A stretch of DNA of 64,000 nt from positions 1 through 64,000 of the forward strand of contig NZ_LUAX01000007.1 of the NCBI RefSeq assembly GCF_001695575.1. Reading direction: 5' to 3'. Positions 43,885-53,769 of this stretch are shown piece after piece; position 1 is the stretch's first letter; each line of letters begins with the position of its first letter. This stretch comes from Vibrio europaeus. Its GTDB lineage: Bacteria; Pseudomonadota; Gammaproteobacteria; Enterobacterales; Vibrionaceae. The notes under the pieces are model-generated. The model had not been told where the DNA came from. It saw only the letters and a program-made list of their open reading frames with translations, and did not search any database. A program made the translations under genes and the position numbers.

Positions 43885-45066
43885 ATGAATATGTTAACAA
43901 CGCGATCTCGCCTGCCCGAGTTTATCGACAGACGAATCAACTACTATGTTTCTGACCTAATAAATAAAAAAGATAATGGTAGAAACCTAGTTTTAGGTAA
44001 GAAGCCGCACCCGGGTGATATCATTTTGCAAAGTAATGATTACCTTGCGCTGACCCATCACCCTAAAATCATAGACGCTCAAGTTAATTCATTGCTCTCC
44101 AAGAAAGACACGGCATTTATGTCTAATGTGTTTTTACACAGTGATGGACTAGATAAATCTGTTGAGCACCATCTTGCGGATTACACTGGGTTTCAAACTT
44201 GTACCATTGCCCCATCGGGTTGGATTGCCAACATCGGCCTACTTCAAACCATCTGTGATTCAGAAACCAATGTGTACATCGACTTCTTTGCGCATATGTC
44301 ACTTTGGGAAGGGGCTCGCATCGCTGGTGCCAATATCCACCCCTTTATGCATAACAATGCCAAGCACCTTAGGCGTTTAATCAAACGCAATGGTCCTGGT
44401 GTAGTCTTGATCGACTCCATATACAGTACGATTGGTACCATTGCACCACTTCAGGAGTTGGTCTCTTTAGCCAAAGAACTAGATTGTGCGATTGTCGTCG
44501 ATGAGTCTCACTCGGTCGGTGTTTACGGCCCTAAAGGCGCCGGATTACTTCAAGAGCTCGGCCTCACTGAACAGGTCGACTTCATGACTGCCAGCCTAGC
44601 AAAAACATTTGCTTATCGCGCTGGTGCAGTTTGGTGTAATAACTTAACAGGTCAAGTAGTGCCCTACGTCTCCTTTCCTTCCATCTTCAGCTCTGCAATG
44701 ATGTCGTTCGAGCTCGATAGAATTGATGCCACATTAAGTGTCATTAAGGAAAGTGATCAATCCCGCAAGCGTCTTATGGAATGTTCAGAGCAAGTTCGTG
44801 AAGGTCTTGCAAATATTGGCTATAACATTCGTAGCGAATCTCAAATCATTAGCTTAGAAACCGCTGAAAAAACCAATACACGTAAGGTAAGAGATTTTTT
44901 TGAAGACCATGGCGTATTCGGTTCTGTTTTCTGTACACCTGCGACGCCGGATAATAAAAACATCTTACGTTTATCTTTAAATAGTGCCTTAACTAGTACT
45001 GATATTGATAATATTTTATCGGTCGCGAAGAAAGCCCACGAAAATAAGGAACTTTATTTCGTATAA
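43885..45066 (+). CDS. cqsA: CAI-1 autoinducer synthase
   Basis: 393 residues from the ATG at 43885, which aligns with the start of known CqsA proteins. PLP-dependent alpha-oxoamine synthase that condenses an acyl-CoA with S-adenosylmethionine to make the amino-ketone precursor of CAI-1. Diagnostic segments are LQSNDYLALTHHP, VYIDFFAHMSLWEGAR, VDESHSVGVYGPKGAGLL and the PLP-lysine site MTASLAKTFAYRAGA. It is convergent with the receptor kinase gene cqsS, as a signal and receptor pair. Confidence 0.95.
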   Translation: MNMLTTRSRLPEFIDRRINYYVSDLINKKDNGRNLVLGKKPHPGDIILQSNDYLALTHHPKIIDAQVNSLLSKKDTAFMSNVFLHSDGLDKSVEHHLADYTGFQTCTIAPSGWIANIGLLQTICDSETNVYIDFFAHMSLWEGARIAGANIHPFMHNNAKHLRRLIKRNGPGVVLIDSIYSTIGTIAPLQELVSLAKELDCAIVVDESHSVGVYGPKGAGLLQELGLTEQVDFMTASLAKTFAYRAGAVWCNNLTGQVVPYVSFPSIFSSAMMSFELDRIDATLSVIKESDQSRKRLMECSEQVREGLANIGYNIRSESQIISLETAEKTNTRKVRDFFEDHGVFGSVFCTPATPDNKNILRLSLNSALTSTDIDNILSVAKKAHENKELYFV

Positions 45067-45073
45067 ATATTAA

Positions 45074-45098
45074 AACGCCTCTTTTAAATAGGGGCGTT
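45074..45098. terminator. Terminator shared by cqsA and cqsS
   Basis: AACGCCTC and GGGGCGTT form an 8-bp stem (one G-U pair) in the 55-bp gap between the convergent genes. The flanks are AT-rich. Confidence 0.65.
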
Positions 45099-45121
45099 AT
45101 TATTTAAGCATGCCGTTTGGA

Positions 45122-47176
45122 CTAGATGTAATCCGCTACTTTATCAAGTAATTTAACTTTATCGACAGGCTTAATTAAGTATCCATTCATACCCGCTTGG
45201 TCAATTTTAGTGAGGGTTTCTTTTCGATTATCACCGGTGTGCCCAAGAATCGGCACGTTAGCGTAGACTTCTTCTGACTCTCGAATAAGAGTCGTAGTTT
45301 CTAAGCCATCCAACATTGGCATTTCGAGGTCCATCAGAATCAAATCAACCTGTTCACTGCTCAGAACACTCAACACCTCATTGCCATCTCCGGCCTGAGA
45401 AACTTGGTAGCCCTGTTTGTTAAGCAAGATAGTGGTTAACTGCCTCATTGATTCATTGTCATCGGCAATCAAGATACGCTTACCAACCACGGCAGGTGCT
45501 TTTTTCGGAATAAGGTTTCGATTAGGTTCGACGTTACCAAACATAAGCGAATCAACCGACTGAGTAACATCAAGCAGAAATTGCGCTTTCTCCTTTGGAT
45601 AAAATGTAAGGAATCGGCTGAATCGATTATGGTACTGACCATCATGAGCAAAAAGCATCACGATTTTTGCTTCAGTAAAGTGGAGCTTAGACTCCAACAT
45701 TAGATACTCTTGCTCACTGCATGTCTCTAGATCGAGTAGTATCAAATCGTATTCAAATTCGAACTCTTCCTTCGCCCTAGCCTGCTCAAAATCGACCACA
45801 TCACACAGCGCCCCAGTGTAGAAAGTAAACTCGTTTAACTTGCGCTTGACCGCCACATCATCACCAACGTAAAGCATTGATTTGGTTCTTAGAATATCTT
45901 GTTTGATTGAAGTCACTTTTTGGGACTCATAGCGAGGAAATTTAAGGGTAAAGCGCGTCCACTCTCCGAGTACCGACTCACATTTTATTCTGCCGCCAAA
46001 AGCGTGCATGACACGTTTACAAAAAGGCAATCCAAGCCCGTAGCTTGAGGATTTTCCTGAGGTATAAAAATCTTTAAAGACAAACTCTAATTTATCTTTC
46101 TCTATCCCGATTCCGTTGTCTTCGAAGTAGAGATAGTTAAACTCATGATCACTCCTGATCGTGATCGCAATCTTAAACTCTTCACCATTCTGGTAATAGA
46201 GTGAGTTTTTTAGCAAATTGTACAGCGCATACTTCAATAACGTATCGCTACCAAAATAGTCAAAGTCACTTTCGACATGTAAATTCACCACTTGTTTGGC
46301 GTGATCGCTAGGATAAGAGAAACTTGCCAACGACTCTCTGGCGATCTTCTCGACAGAATAAGACCGAAACGTTGAGTGTGATACTCGGCTCTGGTCAATG
46401 GAGGTAAGCAATAAGTCTATCGCGTCGTTACCATTGCGTATGACTTCATCAGCTCCTGAAAGCACTTCTTTCATGCGCTCGATATCCAGCTTATCGATCT
46501 CTGCTTTGTCTCCTTTAATCGTCTTGATAGAAGGTAAAGACGAGTCGAGTACGTCTACGGATGCTTTAAGTGCGCTTAACGGATTGCGCATTTCATGAGC
46601 GATACCCGCGCCAAATGACTTGGCAATTGAGACTTTCGACTCATGCTCTACTTGGTTACGGAAATAGAACAAGTTACCAAAGACATAAGTAAACAAGAAA
46701 ATTGGGATGTAAGGCCAAATCACGACCACTTCTGTCTCGACTTTGGCAGGAGCGTGTTCTAATCCATAGCTAAACAAGTAGGCCGCTACGATGGCAATCA
46801 TCGCCTGCAGCAACATGACACGAGTCTCATGGACTAATAACACATGAAGAAAGATCGAAGACATGAAGGACATTGCCCATACTGTCGACCATTCATTCAT
46901 AAACATCATAAACGAGAAAAAGAACGGTAAGCAGATGGTGATTGTCACCAAGTAGTAATAAGGCAGATATCGTTTCAGTGGAGGAGGCGTATATTTTCTT
47001 AACGCGAGCCCTAACAGGAGCAAAGCGCAAAAAAACCTTAACGGCGCATTTTCATAGGGCTGCGGGTACATGTACGACCAAATGTAGAAGTATGCTGGAA
47101 AGCCGAAGAATCCCATCCACCCGACTAACTCAAGGTTGGGATCTGCGTACTGATAAATCTTCTTTACTACATTCAT
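45122..47176 (-). CDS. cqsS: CAI-1 quorum-sensing hybrid histidine kinase
   Basis: 684 residues. Six transmembrane helices (about 15-175) form the CAI-1-binding domain; the sequences WSTVWAMSFMSSIFLH and IWPYIPIFLFTYVFGN are typical of CqsS. The H-box FGAGIAHEMRNPLSALKAS, an N-box (LYNLLKNSLYY), a G-box (SYGLGLPFC) and a C-terminal receiver (LILMDLEMPML, about 555-684) follow. Without signal it should phosphorylate LuxU; with CAI-1 it drains phosphate. At the tail-length specificity position (residue 170, VFGNLF) it has Phe, as in V. harveyi, not Cys as in V. cholerae. Confidence 0.95.
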   Translation of the reverse strand: MNVVKKIYQYADPNLELVGWMGFFGFPAYFYIWSYMYPQPYENAPLRFFCALLLLGLALRKYTPPPLKRYLPYYYLVTITICLPFFFSFMMFMNEWSTVWAMSFMSSIFLHVLLVHETRVMLLQAMIAIVAAYLFSYGLEHAPAKVETEVVVIWPYIPIFLFTYVFGNLFYFRNQVEHESKVSIAKSFGAGIAHEMRNPLSALKASVDVLDSSLPSIKTIKGDKAEIDKLDIERMKEVLSGADEVIRNGNDAIDLLLTSIDQSRVSHSTFRSYSVEKIARESLASFSYPSDHAKQVVNLHVESDFDYFGSDTLLKYALYNLLKNSLYYQNGEEFKIAITIRSDHEFNYLYFEDNGIGIEKDKLEFVFKDFYTSGKSSSYGLGLPFCKRVMHAFGGRIKCESVLGEWTRFTLKFPRYESQKVTSIKQDILRTKSMLYVGDDVAVKRKLNEFTFYTGALCDVVDFEQARAKEEFEFEYDLILLDLETCSEQEYLMLESKLHFTEAKIVMLFAHDGQYHNRFSRFLTFYPKEKAQFLLDVTQSVDSLMFGNVEPNRNLIPKKAPAVVGKRILIADDNESMRQLTTILLNKQGYQVSQAGDGNEVLSVLSSEQVDLILMDLEMPMLDGLETTTLIRESEEVYANVPILGHTGDNRKETLTKIDQAGMNGYLIKPVDKVKLLDKVADYI

Positions 47177-47372
47177 GCATCACAACCGCTACGCGCAACT
47201 TCCTTATCGCCTAGAGCACCAATAAAGCACCTTAAGCCCCCGTTAAAAGAATATATCTGCTAGGCAAAAAAGAGTTGCCTGCCAACTGTCATCAATTCGA
47301 TGCTCTTAACATAAATCATTGTTATAGATTGAGCATACGCAACATAGTGAACTATGTATATTTTAGCCTGCT

Positions 47373-50300
47373 CTACGCATGCATACCAACTAATTGAATA
47401 CGGCTACCCAATCGAGAGGCTTCGACATCAATTCTTAAAGGCATTTGCTCTTTAAGTTCAGTAACATGGGATATTAAGCCAATCATACGCCCTGCTTGCT
47501 GCAAATCGATCAGTGTTTGAATCGCTAAATCCAACGACTCTGGGTCCAAGCTACCAAATCCTTCATCAATAAACAGAGTATCAAGCTTAATGCCGCCACT
47601 GTATGACTGAACCACATCAGATAGACCTAGCGCTAAAGCAAGTGCCGCCATGAACGACTCTCCACCAGACAAGGTTGCAACATCACGCGTTTTTCCGGTG
47701 TAGCCATCTTCGACACTCAAATCGAGCCCGCGACCTGCCGCACCTTTGAAACCTTCTGTCTTACGAACCAGTTGATAACGCCCTTTGCTCATCATATTTA
47801 AGCGTTGAGAAGCTTGAATCAGCACATCGTCGAGCAGCACACCAAGTACAAATCGGTGTAGACTGACTCTACTGCCCGTTTTGCCACTCGCTACGTCATA
47901 AAGAGTGCCGTAAACCTTGTACTCCGCTTCTAAGCGCTGATTTTTATCATGCAGGCTATTGATATCTTTTTGTACCTTCTCAAGGCGCTCAGTCAGTGAA
48001 TGTACTGTATCTAACGAGCCTCGACATTCGCGGTATTTTATCTCTGCGGCATCCAATTCAGTTTGTTTTTTATCAAGATCTGGCTTTTCAATGTCATTTA
48101 ACTGCTCATTAAGGTCTTTAACAGACTGTTCTAACTGAGTAGCAGTCTGAACATACTCATTAATTTGCGCTTGCCATTGATCATATAGCTGCGGCTCTAT
48201 GCGAGCTTGAAGAAACTGCTGTTTGGAATCTATTGCAGAAAGTTCTAGCTGAGACTGCCACTCTTTGTCCGCTTGTTGATTGTGTACTTTTCCATCTTCG
48301 AGTAACTGAGTCGTTGAGCTTCTTTCCGTATCAATAGCAACAAGCGCTAACTTAGCCTGTTTCGCAGATTGTTGAGCCTTTTCTAACGTCTGATCAAGCT
48401 GTGAAATGTTCGCTTTTTGAGCGAGGTATTGGCGCTCGACCACTTCAACTGATGTGTATTGTCGGTCAATCCCAGAGGATACTTTTTCAAGTTGCTGGTT
48501 TTGAACATCTAACGCTGAGTCATTTGCAGAGATCGACGATTTCAGCTCATTGATTTTCGCTTCACCATTGGCGCAGCGTTGGGTCAGCTCTTGAACGGTT
48601 TTTTCCATCTTATCAAGATCAATCGCCGCTAATACATTTAACCTCGCTTTCTGCTGGGCTATCTCTTGCTGTAGTTGCTCAAGGCTCATAGCAGCGCCTT
48701 CACCTAACTCGCGTTGTAACTCTTTAATGTGCTTGTCTTGAGCCACAATTGTCGCTTGCTGTTGTTCCAGTATATTAGTTTGTCGGTTTAATTCATCAAT
48801 CGCACTGCGCTCTTTCTGCCGAGCGGCTTGCACCGACTCTTTAGAAACAGGCTCACCTTGAAACATGGCTGGTACAGGATGCTCTTGGCTACCACACACA
48901 GGACACGGCGAGCCTTTTTCCAGCTTTTGAGCCAACAGTGCAGCTTGAGAATTATGCCAACTCAGTTCTTGTTCATCGGCGTATTTTTGCTTTTCAGCAA
49001 CATCTTTTTTCGCCTTCTCGACTTGTTCTGTAAGTGGGACAAGCTTCTGCTGTAGGCGAGCAAGCTCAGCGGTTTGGGCTGCAAGCTTGTTAAGGTCGTC
49101 AAGCAGGCGCTGATTGCTTAATAGGCCGGTTTCTAAATTTGATTTCTCGGTCAGATCTTTACGCGCTTGTTCAAGTGCGCTGACACCTGATTCGGCCTCT
49201 TTTTGCAGTTGCTGTCTAAGCTCATTGTATTGGATGATCTTTTTATCATAATCAATTCGAGTGGTATTTAACGCGCCAATACTTTTCTCTAGTTCCACTT
49301 TCTCAATCAGTTTTGCTTTGACCTGATCCAGTTTAAATAGCGCTTCCGTCAGCATAGGGATCTGTTGTGCGCTCTCATCGGCACTCTTAAGTACCTGTTC
49401 TTCGTGTTGAGAAGCCTTTTCAGCAGCTAGATGTTGCGCTTGTAGAGCCTCTAATTTGGTTACTAGAGCAGCTACCTGTTTCGCGCTTGATTGCATGTTA
49501 GCGTAGGCTACTTCAAGATGGCTCGCGCTCTTAGCTAGCTTTAGCTTAGACTCCAGCTCGGTAATCTGCGCTTTGTTCTTCAGATGTGATTGCTGAGCCG
49601 CCACTGTCGAAGCGCGCTTATTAAATAACTCATTGAGCGATTTAGCTTTGTTTAGCTCACTCTTTACGATATTGAGAGCCTCTAACTCCTTCACCTCAAC
49701 GCTTTTGGCTTGTTCGAGTTCGCTACGAGAATGAATCATTCGCTCTTGTAACTCTTGTTCTGTGGACACTTCAGCCACTTGCAATGCACCGCGGATTTGA
49801 TTGTCGAACTCATCTTTTGCCTTGCTAATCGCACTGGCTTTGTCTTTCAACGCAAATTCGATTCTCTTATACACGTCTGTCTGGAATAGCTGGCCGAAAA
49901 TTGCTTCACGTTCTTTTGATGAAGCGAGTAAAAGCTCTCGAAACTTGCCCTGAGGCAACACCATAACCTGTCGGAACTGGGTTTCATTTAGCCCTAGTAA
50001 GTTGGCAACTTCATTTTTAACCTGAGCCGTTTTACTTGTAATTAGGACTTCATCATCGGTAATTTCATACAAGGAAGCCGTATGTTTGCGTGTTGTCAGA
50101 CCTTCACCACGTGCTTTCGGTGCTTCTTGCTCAGGTGCGCGAGTAACTCGATAGTGTTTACCGTTTAAGGAGAACTCCAGAGTCACTTCTGTGAGTAAAT
50201 TCGCGGCAGCTTGGTCGCAGCGCATTTGGTTACCCTGACGCTCATTGCCCGTCGTTTCACCATACAAGGCAAAGCAGATCGCATCGAGTATTGACGTTTT

Positions 50301-50420
50301 TCCAGAGCCCGTAGGCCCGTTGATGAGAAAAAGAGGATTTAACCCTAAATGATTGAATTCGATTTGTTCTGTTTTAGCAAAAGGGCCGAAAGCCTGCATT
50401 ATTAATTTTGTTGGTTTCAT
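47373..50420 (-). CDS. sbcC: Nuclease SbcCD subunit C (ATPase)
   Basis: 1015 residues, SMC-like. N-terminal Walker A INGPTGSGKTSIL (about 33-45). Two long coiled coils flank a zinc hook CPVC in GSPCPVCGSQEHP (about residue 505). The C-terminal signature LSGGESFMAALALALGLSD and Walker B LFIDEGFGSLD complete the ATPase. With SbcD it cleaves DNA hairpins and blocked ends, such as those arising at palindromes. The gene lies 8 bp after sbcD in one operon. Confidence 0.95.
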   Translation of the reverse strand: MKPTKLIMQAFGPFAKTEQIEFNHLGLNPLFLINGPTGSGKTSILDAICFALYGETTGNERQGNQMRCDQAAANLLTEVTLEFSLNGKHYRVTRAPEQEAPKARGEGLTTRKHTASLYEITDDEVLITSKTAQVKNEVANLLGLNETQFRQVMVLPQGKFRELLLASSKEREAIFGQLFQTDVYKRIEFALKDKASAISKAKDEFDNQIRGALQVAEVSTEQELQERMIHSRSELEQAKSVEVKELEALNIVKSELNKAKSLNELFNKRASTVAAQQSHLKNKAQITELESKLKLAKSASHLEVAYANMQSSAKQVAALVTKLEALQAQHLAAEKASQHEEQVLKSADESAQQIPMLTEALFKLDQVKAKLIEKVELEKSIGALNTTRIDYDKKIIQYNELRQQLQKEAESGVSALEQARKDLTEKSNLETGLLSNQRLLDDLNKLAAQTAELARLQQKLVPLTEQVEKAKKDVAEKQKYADEQELSWHNSQAALLAQKLEKGSPCPVCGSQEHPVPAMFQGEPVSKESVQAARQKERSAIDELNRQTNILEQQQATIVAQDKHIKELQRELGEGAAMSLEQLQQEIAQQKARLNVLAAIDLDKMEKTVQELTQRCANGEAKINELKSSISANDSALDVQNQQLEKVSSGIDRQYTSVEVVERQYLAQKANISQLDQTLEKAQQSAKQAKLALVAIDTERSSTTQLLEDGKVHNQQADKEWQSQLELSAIDSKQQFLQARIEPQLYDQWQAQINEYVQTATQLEQSVKDLNEQLNDIEKPDLDKKQTELDAAEIKYRECRGSLDTVHSLTERLEKVQKDINSLHDKNQRLEAEYKVYGTLYDVASGKTGSRVSLHRFVLGVLLDDVLIQASQRLNMMSKGRYQLVRKTEGFKGAAGRGLDLSVEDGYTGKTRDVATLSGGESFMAALALALGLSDVVQSYSGGIKLDTLFIDEGFGSLDPESLDLAIQTLIDLQQAGRMIGLISHVTELKEQMPLRIDVEASRLGSRIQLVGMHA

Positions 50421-50428
50421 GATCTGCC

Positions 50429-51559
50429 CTATTGCTCGGTTAGCTGCTTGATAATGTCGGTAATCGCTTTGTCTTGCTCTTCGCTGAGCTGACTATCTTG
50501 TGCTTCAACAAAGAAATCGCGAAACATATCGACCTCACTACGAGCCAACTTGGCCGCTGCCATCTGCTGTTCAACACCCACCAGCATACCTGGCTTTTCA
50601 AGGTGCAATACGTTGGGGTAGACAGATCTTAGCTTCTCCATAGGGTTTAAGATGGCGTGTCTGTCCATTAACCGAACCAGTAAATAGTCGTGGCTATTGG
50701 GGTCGGTTTTACCTTGGGCAATGATTTCATCCAACTCCCCTTCGATTATGCGCATTTCGTGTGGGGCACTCAGATCAATATGGGTTGATGATTTGAAACC
50801 AGACTTGTCGAGTTCAACGAGAGTCATGCCTTTCTTTTGGTGCTGCTCAGAGAAGCTATATTTCATCAACGAGCCGGAATAACGGATGTACTCTTCACCT
50901 TTCTTTTGCGGCTGATGAAGATGCCCAAGGGCAACATAATCAAACGGAGTAAAGTGCTCGTGACTCACGCGATCCGAGCCGCCAATAGACAGTGGCCTTT
51001 CTGACTCTGACTCAATCGCTCCATCAACAAAGCAGTGAGAAATCAGGATATTACTCGCATTAGGGTCAAAAGTAGCAGTGATCTCTTCACACAACAGCTT
51101 ATGCGCATCATCGTGGGTAGCTACCGGCTGCTTAAAGTGGTGGCGCACAAGTTCCGGGTCATTGTAAGGCATGCCATAAAAGCGGACTGTGCCCAAGTCT
51201 GTTTTCAGCTCAACCGGTGTCAGCATATCTTTAAAGTTGGCAATGATATGAAGCCCTGATTCTGCCATTTGCTGAGAGCCAAAACCTAAGCGCTCTGCTC
51301 CGTCATGATTTCCTGGGATTAGAATAATCGGCAGCTTTAATTCGCCGCACACTCGACTTATAAACTGGTTCATCAATTCAATTGCAGCAGTCGGAGGCAC
51401 AGAGCGATCGTAGACATCTCCCGCGATAACCAACGCGTCAACTGTGTTGGATTGAATGTATTCAATGATCTGTTCGAGAACGACTTTTTGATCATCTAAA
51501 AGAGAAACATTGTGAAATTGACGACCGAGATGCCAGTCAGAAGTGTGAAGGAATTTCAT
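50429..51559 (-). CDS. sbcD: Nuclease SbcCD subunit D (phosphoesterase)
   Basis: 376 residues, Mre11-like. All five metallophosphoesterase motifs can be read: DWHLGRQ (about 8), GDVYDR (about 47), PGNHDGAE (about 82), SHCFVDG (about 180) and GHLHQPQ (about 220). It supplies the Mn2+-dependent endo- and exonuclease activity of the SbcCD complex. A MITE lies 20 bp upstream of its ATG and so forms most of the promoter region. Confidence 0.95.
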   Translation of the reverse strand: MKFLHTSDWHLGRQFHNVSLLDDQKVVLEQIIEYIQSNTVDALVIAGDVYDRSVPPTAAIELMNQFISRVCGELKLPIILIPGNHDGAERLGFGSQQMAESGLHIIANFKDMLTPVELKTDLGTVRFYGMPYNDPELVRHHFKQPVATHDDAHKLLCEEITATFDPNASNILISHCFVDGAIESESERPLSIGGSDRVSHEHFTPFDYVALGHLHQPQKKGEEYIRYSGSLMKYSFSEQHQKKGMTLVELDKSGFKSSTHIDLSAPHEMRIIEGELDEIIAQGKTDPNSHDYLLVRLMDRHAILNPMEKLRSVYPNVLHLEKPGMLVGVEQQMAAAKLARSEVDMFRDFFVEAQDSQLSEEQDKAITDIIKQLTEQ

Positions 51560-51579
51560 GTAAGCCCAGTGTATTCCTA

Positions 51580-51858
51580 GGGTCTGTTGACCTTTTGCGG
51601 TTAAATTTTGTTCGAGATAAAAGCGTTTTAATCGCGGCGAGAGGTTTGTAGCCTAGTTATTCTAAGCAAAACACCTCTCAACAAAGAGTAAAACAGTTTT
51701 AGCGGGGGCGCCCAGCTCGAACCCTTCGGGCAGCGTTTGTGGCTCCTTTCTGCTGCGTTATCGGCTTATCAGGTAGAGTAACTACAGTTCAAAGCCTCTG
51801 CCTTGCAGAAAAAAACCACAAACTGCTGCAAAAATCAGCTCAAAAGGTCAACAGACCC
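51580..51858. mobile_element. 279-bp MITE with perfect 18-bp inverted termini and TA flanks
   Basis: The left end GGGTCTGTTGACCTTTTG (51580-51597) is the exact reverse complement of the right end (51841-51858). Both ends are flanked by TA (51578-51579, 51859-51860), the target duplication of IS630/Tc1-mariner elements. There is no coding frame of note. An inner imperfect inverted repeat (GCAGCGTTTGTGG at 51730, CCACAAACTGCTGC at 51816) adds structure. It is non-autonomous and would need a transposase in trans. It separates sbcD from the FabH-like gene, inserting into the sbcD promoter area. Confidence 0.85.
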
Positions 51859-51906
51859 TATTACTTAGGCCGATATAATAATATTAATGCGAGGTTCATT
51901 GATATA

Positions 51907-51933
51907 AAAAGTCGCACCGAGAGTGCGACTTTT
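51907..51933. terminator. Terminator of the FabH-like gene
   Basis: AAAAGTCGCAC-CGAGA-GTGCGACTTTT, a perfect 11-bp stem with A and T ends, 17 bp beyond the minus-strand stop. Confidence 0.85.
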
Positions 51934-51950
51934 GTACTTAAATTATCAAG

Positions 51951-53033
51951 TTATGGGCGATTCTTACAGTGTTCAATCGCATTACTCAAAAGCTCAAGAG
52001 CAGACTGCTCACACTCAGGAAGCTGGGCATCGCTTTCGCTAAGTGGTGTGACTCGCTCGCCCCATTTTAAGTGACAAGCTCCCCAAGTTAACCCAGCACC
52101 GAATGCAGCAAGTAGCAAGTTATCACCCGGCTTAACAAAGCCTTGCTCTAACGACTCACATAATGCAATAGGCACTGTCGCGGCCGATGTATTACCGTAC
52201 TTTTGAATGTTCACAAACGCCTTATCTTGACTGATGCCTGATAGATCACACAAGGTCTGGATAATGCGGATATTTGCTTGATGGGGAATCACAACATCGA
52301 CATCATCAGTAGAAAGCTCACTGCGCGCCAACACACTCTGTGCCGCAGCACCCATACCTTTTACTGCGCGCTTGAAGATCTCTTTACCAACAAAGTTAAA
52401 ATCCCAGTGGCCATTATCCGCTGCAAACCTGTCCATGCACGTACCAAATTTAGGAACAGCCAAAATATCACGCCCTGCTGAATCACAGCCAAGCTGCGCA
52501 TTTTGTAAGCCAACCTGTTCTTCTGTACGTGTTAATACCACCGCACCCGCACCGTCACCAAACAGTACGGCGGTATCGCGCATCGTCCAATCCAAGAAAA
52601 ACGACAAACGCTCCGCTCCAATTACAATGGCATTTTGGTAGTTGCCCGCTTGTAATAGACGAGTTGCTGTCTCTAAGCCATAAACAAACCCAGTACACGC
52701 CGCGTTCAAATCAAACGCAGTTGCGGTTGCGATCCCCAGGTTTTGCGCCACTTTAGACGCCGCGTTTGGAATCAATGTATCTGGAGAACACGTCGCGACT
52801 ATAATTAAATCTATTTCATCTGCGCTTTTACCAGCACAGGCGAGCGCGTGTTGGGCCGCGACGGTGGCCATATCCGATGTTTGCGCATGGCTAATTCGGC
52901 GGCTTTCAATACCCGTACGGCTACGGATCCACTCATCAGATGTATCGAGAAAAGTACTTAGGTCTTCATTGGAAAGTATTGCGGGAGGTAGGCATTTTCC
53001 CCAACCAGTAATTTCCGCATAGAAATTTTTCAT
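51951..53033 (-). CDS. fabH: 3-oxoacyl-ACP synthase III, FabH-like
   Basis: 360 residues. The thiolase-fold triad is intact: Cys in [11 protein letters not shown] (about 112), His in PHQANIRII (about 250) and Asn in [10 protein letters not shown] (about 282). FabH condenses acetyl-CoA with malonyl-ACP to start fatty-acid synthesis. The protein is longer than housekeeping FabH (about 317) because of a C-terminal extension, and it stands alone, not in a fab cluster. Vibrios carry a second FabH of this kind. Its acyl-CoA preference could differ, for example medium-chain or branched substrates. Confidence 0.88.
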   Translation of the reverse strand: MKNFYAEITGWGKCLPPAILSNEDLSTFLDTSDEWIRSRTGIESRRISHAQTSDMATVAAQHALACAGKSADEIDLIIVATCSPDTLIPNAASKVAQNLGIATATAFDLNAACTGFVYGLETATRLLQAGNYQNAIVIGAERLSFFLDWTMRDTAVLFGDGAGAVVLTRTEEQVGLQNAQLGCDSAGRDILAVPKFGTCMDRFAADNGHWDFNFVGKEIFKRAVKGMGAAAQSVLARSELSTDDVDVVIPHQANIRIIQTLCDLSGISQDKAFVNIQKYGNTSAATVPIALCESLEQGFVKPGDNLLLAAFGAGLTWGACHLKWGERVTPLSESDAQLPECEQSALELLSNAIEHCKNRP

Positions 53034-53136
53034 TTAGAGCCTTTAATTTAGTTATTTGTATCTCTTGGTATAAACAGAGTATAACTAGCAGCGACAGCAA
53101 CTGTCATCTACTAGAAATAATAACGAGAGAGATATC

Positions 53137-53571
53137 ATGTCTACCTTTAATACGCGTTGTCCATCTTGCTCAGGCGTGAATCGCGTACCATCAGAACGCA
53201 TTTCTGAAGCGCCAACTTGTGGAAAATGCAAAAACCTGCTTTTAGACGGGGCTCCTGTGGAGGGAACCGACAGTAATTTTGAGGCTATCTTAGATAGTGA
53301 TACACCGGTTGTGGTCGATTTCTGGGCCCCTTGGTGTAATCCTTGTGTAGGGTTTGCCCCAGTCTTTTCTGATGTTGCAGCAGAGCGAACAAAAGATGTT
53401 CGATTTGTAAAAATTGACACTGAAAACCAGCAAAATCTCGCCGCCAAATATCAAATTAGAAGCATCCCTACCGTTATGGTCTTCAAAAACGGAAAAAGAG
53501 TTGATGTGATAAACGGCGCTCTTCCTAAAGGTCAGTTTGATCAATGGCTTAATCAAGCTCTCGCGAAATAG
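53137..53571 (+). CDS. trxC: Thioredoxin 2
   Basis: 144 residues. The N-terminal zinc ribbon has two CxxC pairs (CPSC about 8, CGKC about 28), which distinguish TrxC from TrxA. The thioredoxin domain follows with the active site WAPWCNPC and the cis-proline IRSIPTVMVF. The dipeptide between the cysteines is NP, not the common GP. It reduces disulfides in the cytoplasm. GAGAGA precedes the ATG, and a strong terminator follows. Confidence 0.93.
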   Translation: MSTFNTRCPSCSGVNRVPSERISEAPTCGKCKNLLLDGAPVEGTDSNFEAILDSDTPVVVDFWAPWCNPCVGFAPVFSDVAAERTKDVRFVKIDTENQQNLAAKYQIRSIPTVMVFKNGKRVDVINGALPKGQFDQWLNQALAK

Positions 53572-53594
53572 AAGCCTTTATATTTATCCAAGTT

Positions 53595-53630
53595 AAAAGC
53601 GAGTAAATATGTACATTTACTCGCTTTTTT
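53595..53630 (+). terminator. Terminator of trxC
   Basis: AAAAGCGAGTAAAT-ATGTAC-ATTTACTCGCTTTT, a perfect 14-bp stem running into TTTTTT. Confidence 0.9.
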
Positions 53631-53769
53631 CTTTGATTTATTCATCAAACATGATGATAAATTTCTTTTACCGTCATGGTCAAAAGTTTTCGTTTCACCT
53701 TTCACCCGTTTCACCCCATAGTCGCGCCGAAATTTGTTCAGTTTTACGACAACTAAAGAGGCCACGACA

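Noticed and set aside
45122..47176. LuxPQ- or LuxN-type receptor
   Set aside because: Six-helix input with CqsS-specific segments and direct linkage to cqsA settle the assignment.
51739..52074. 111-codon open frame across the MITE right end
   Set aside because: It crosses the element boundary and a terminator and runs antisense to the FabH-like gene.
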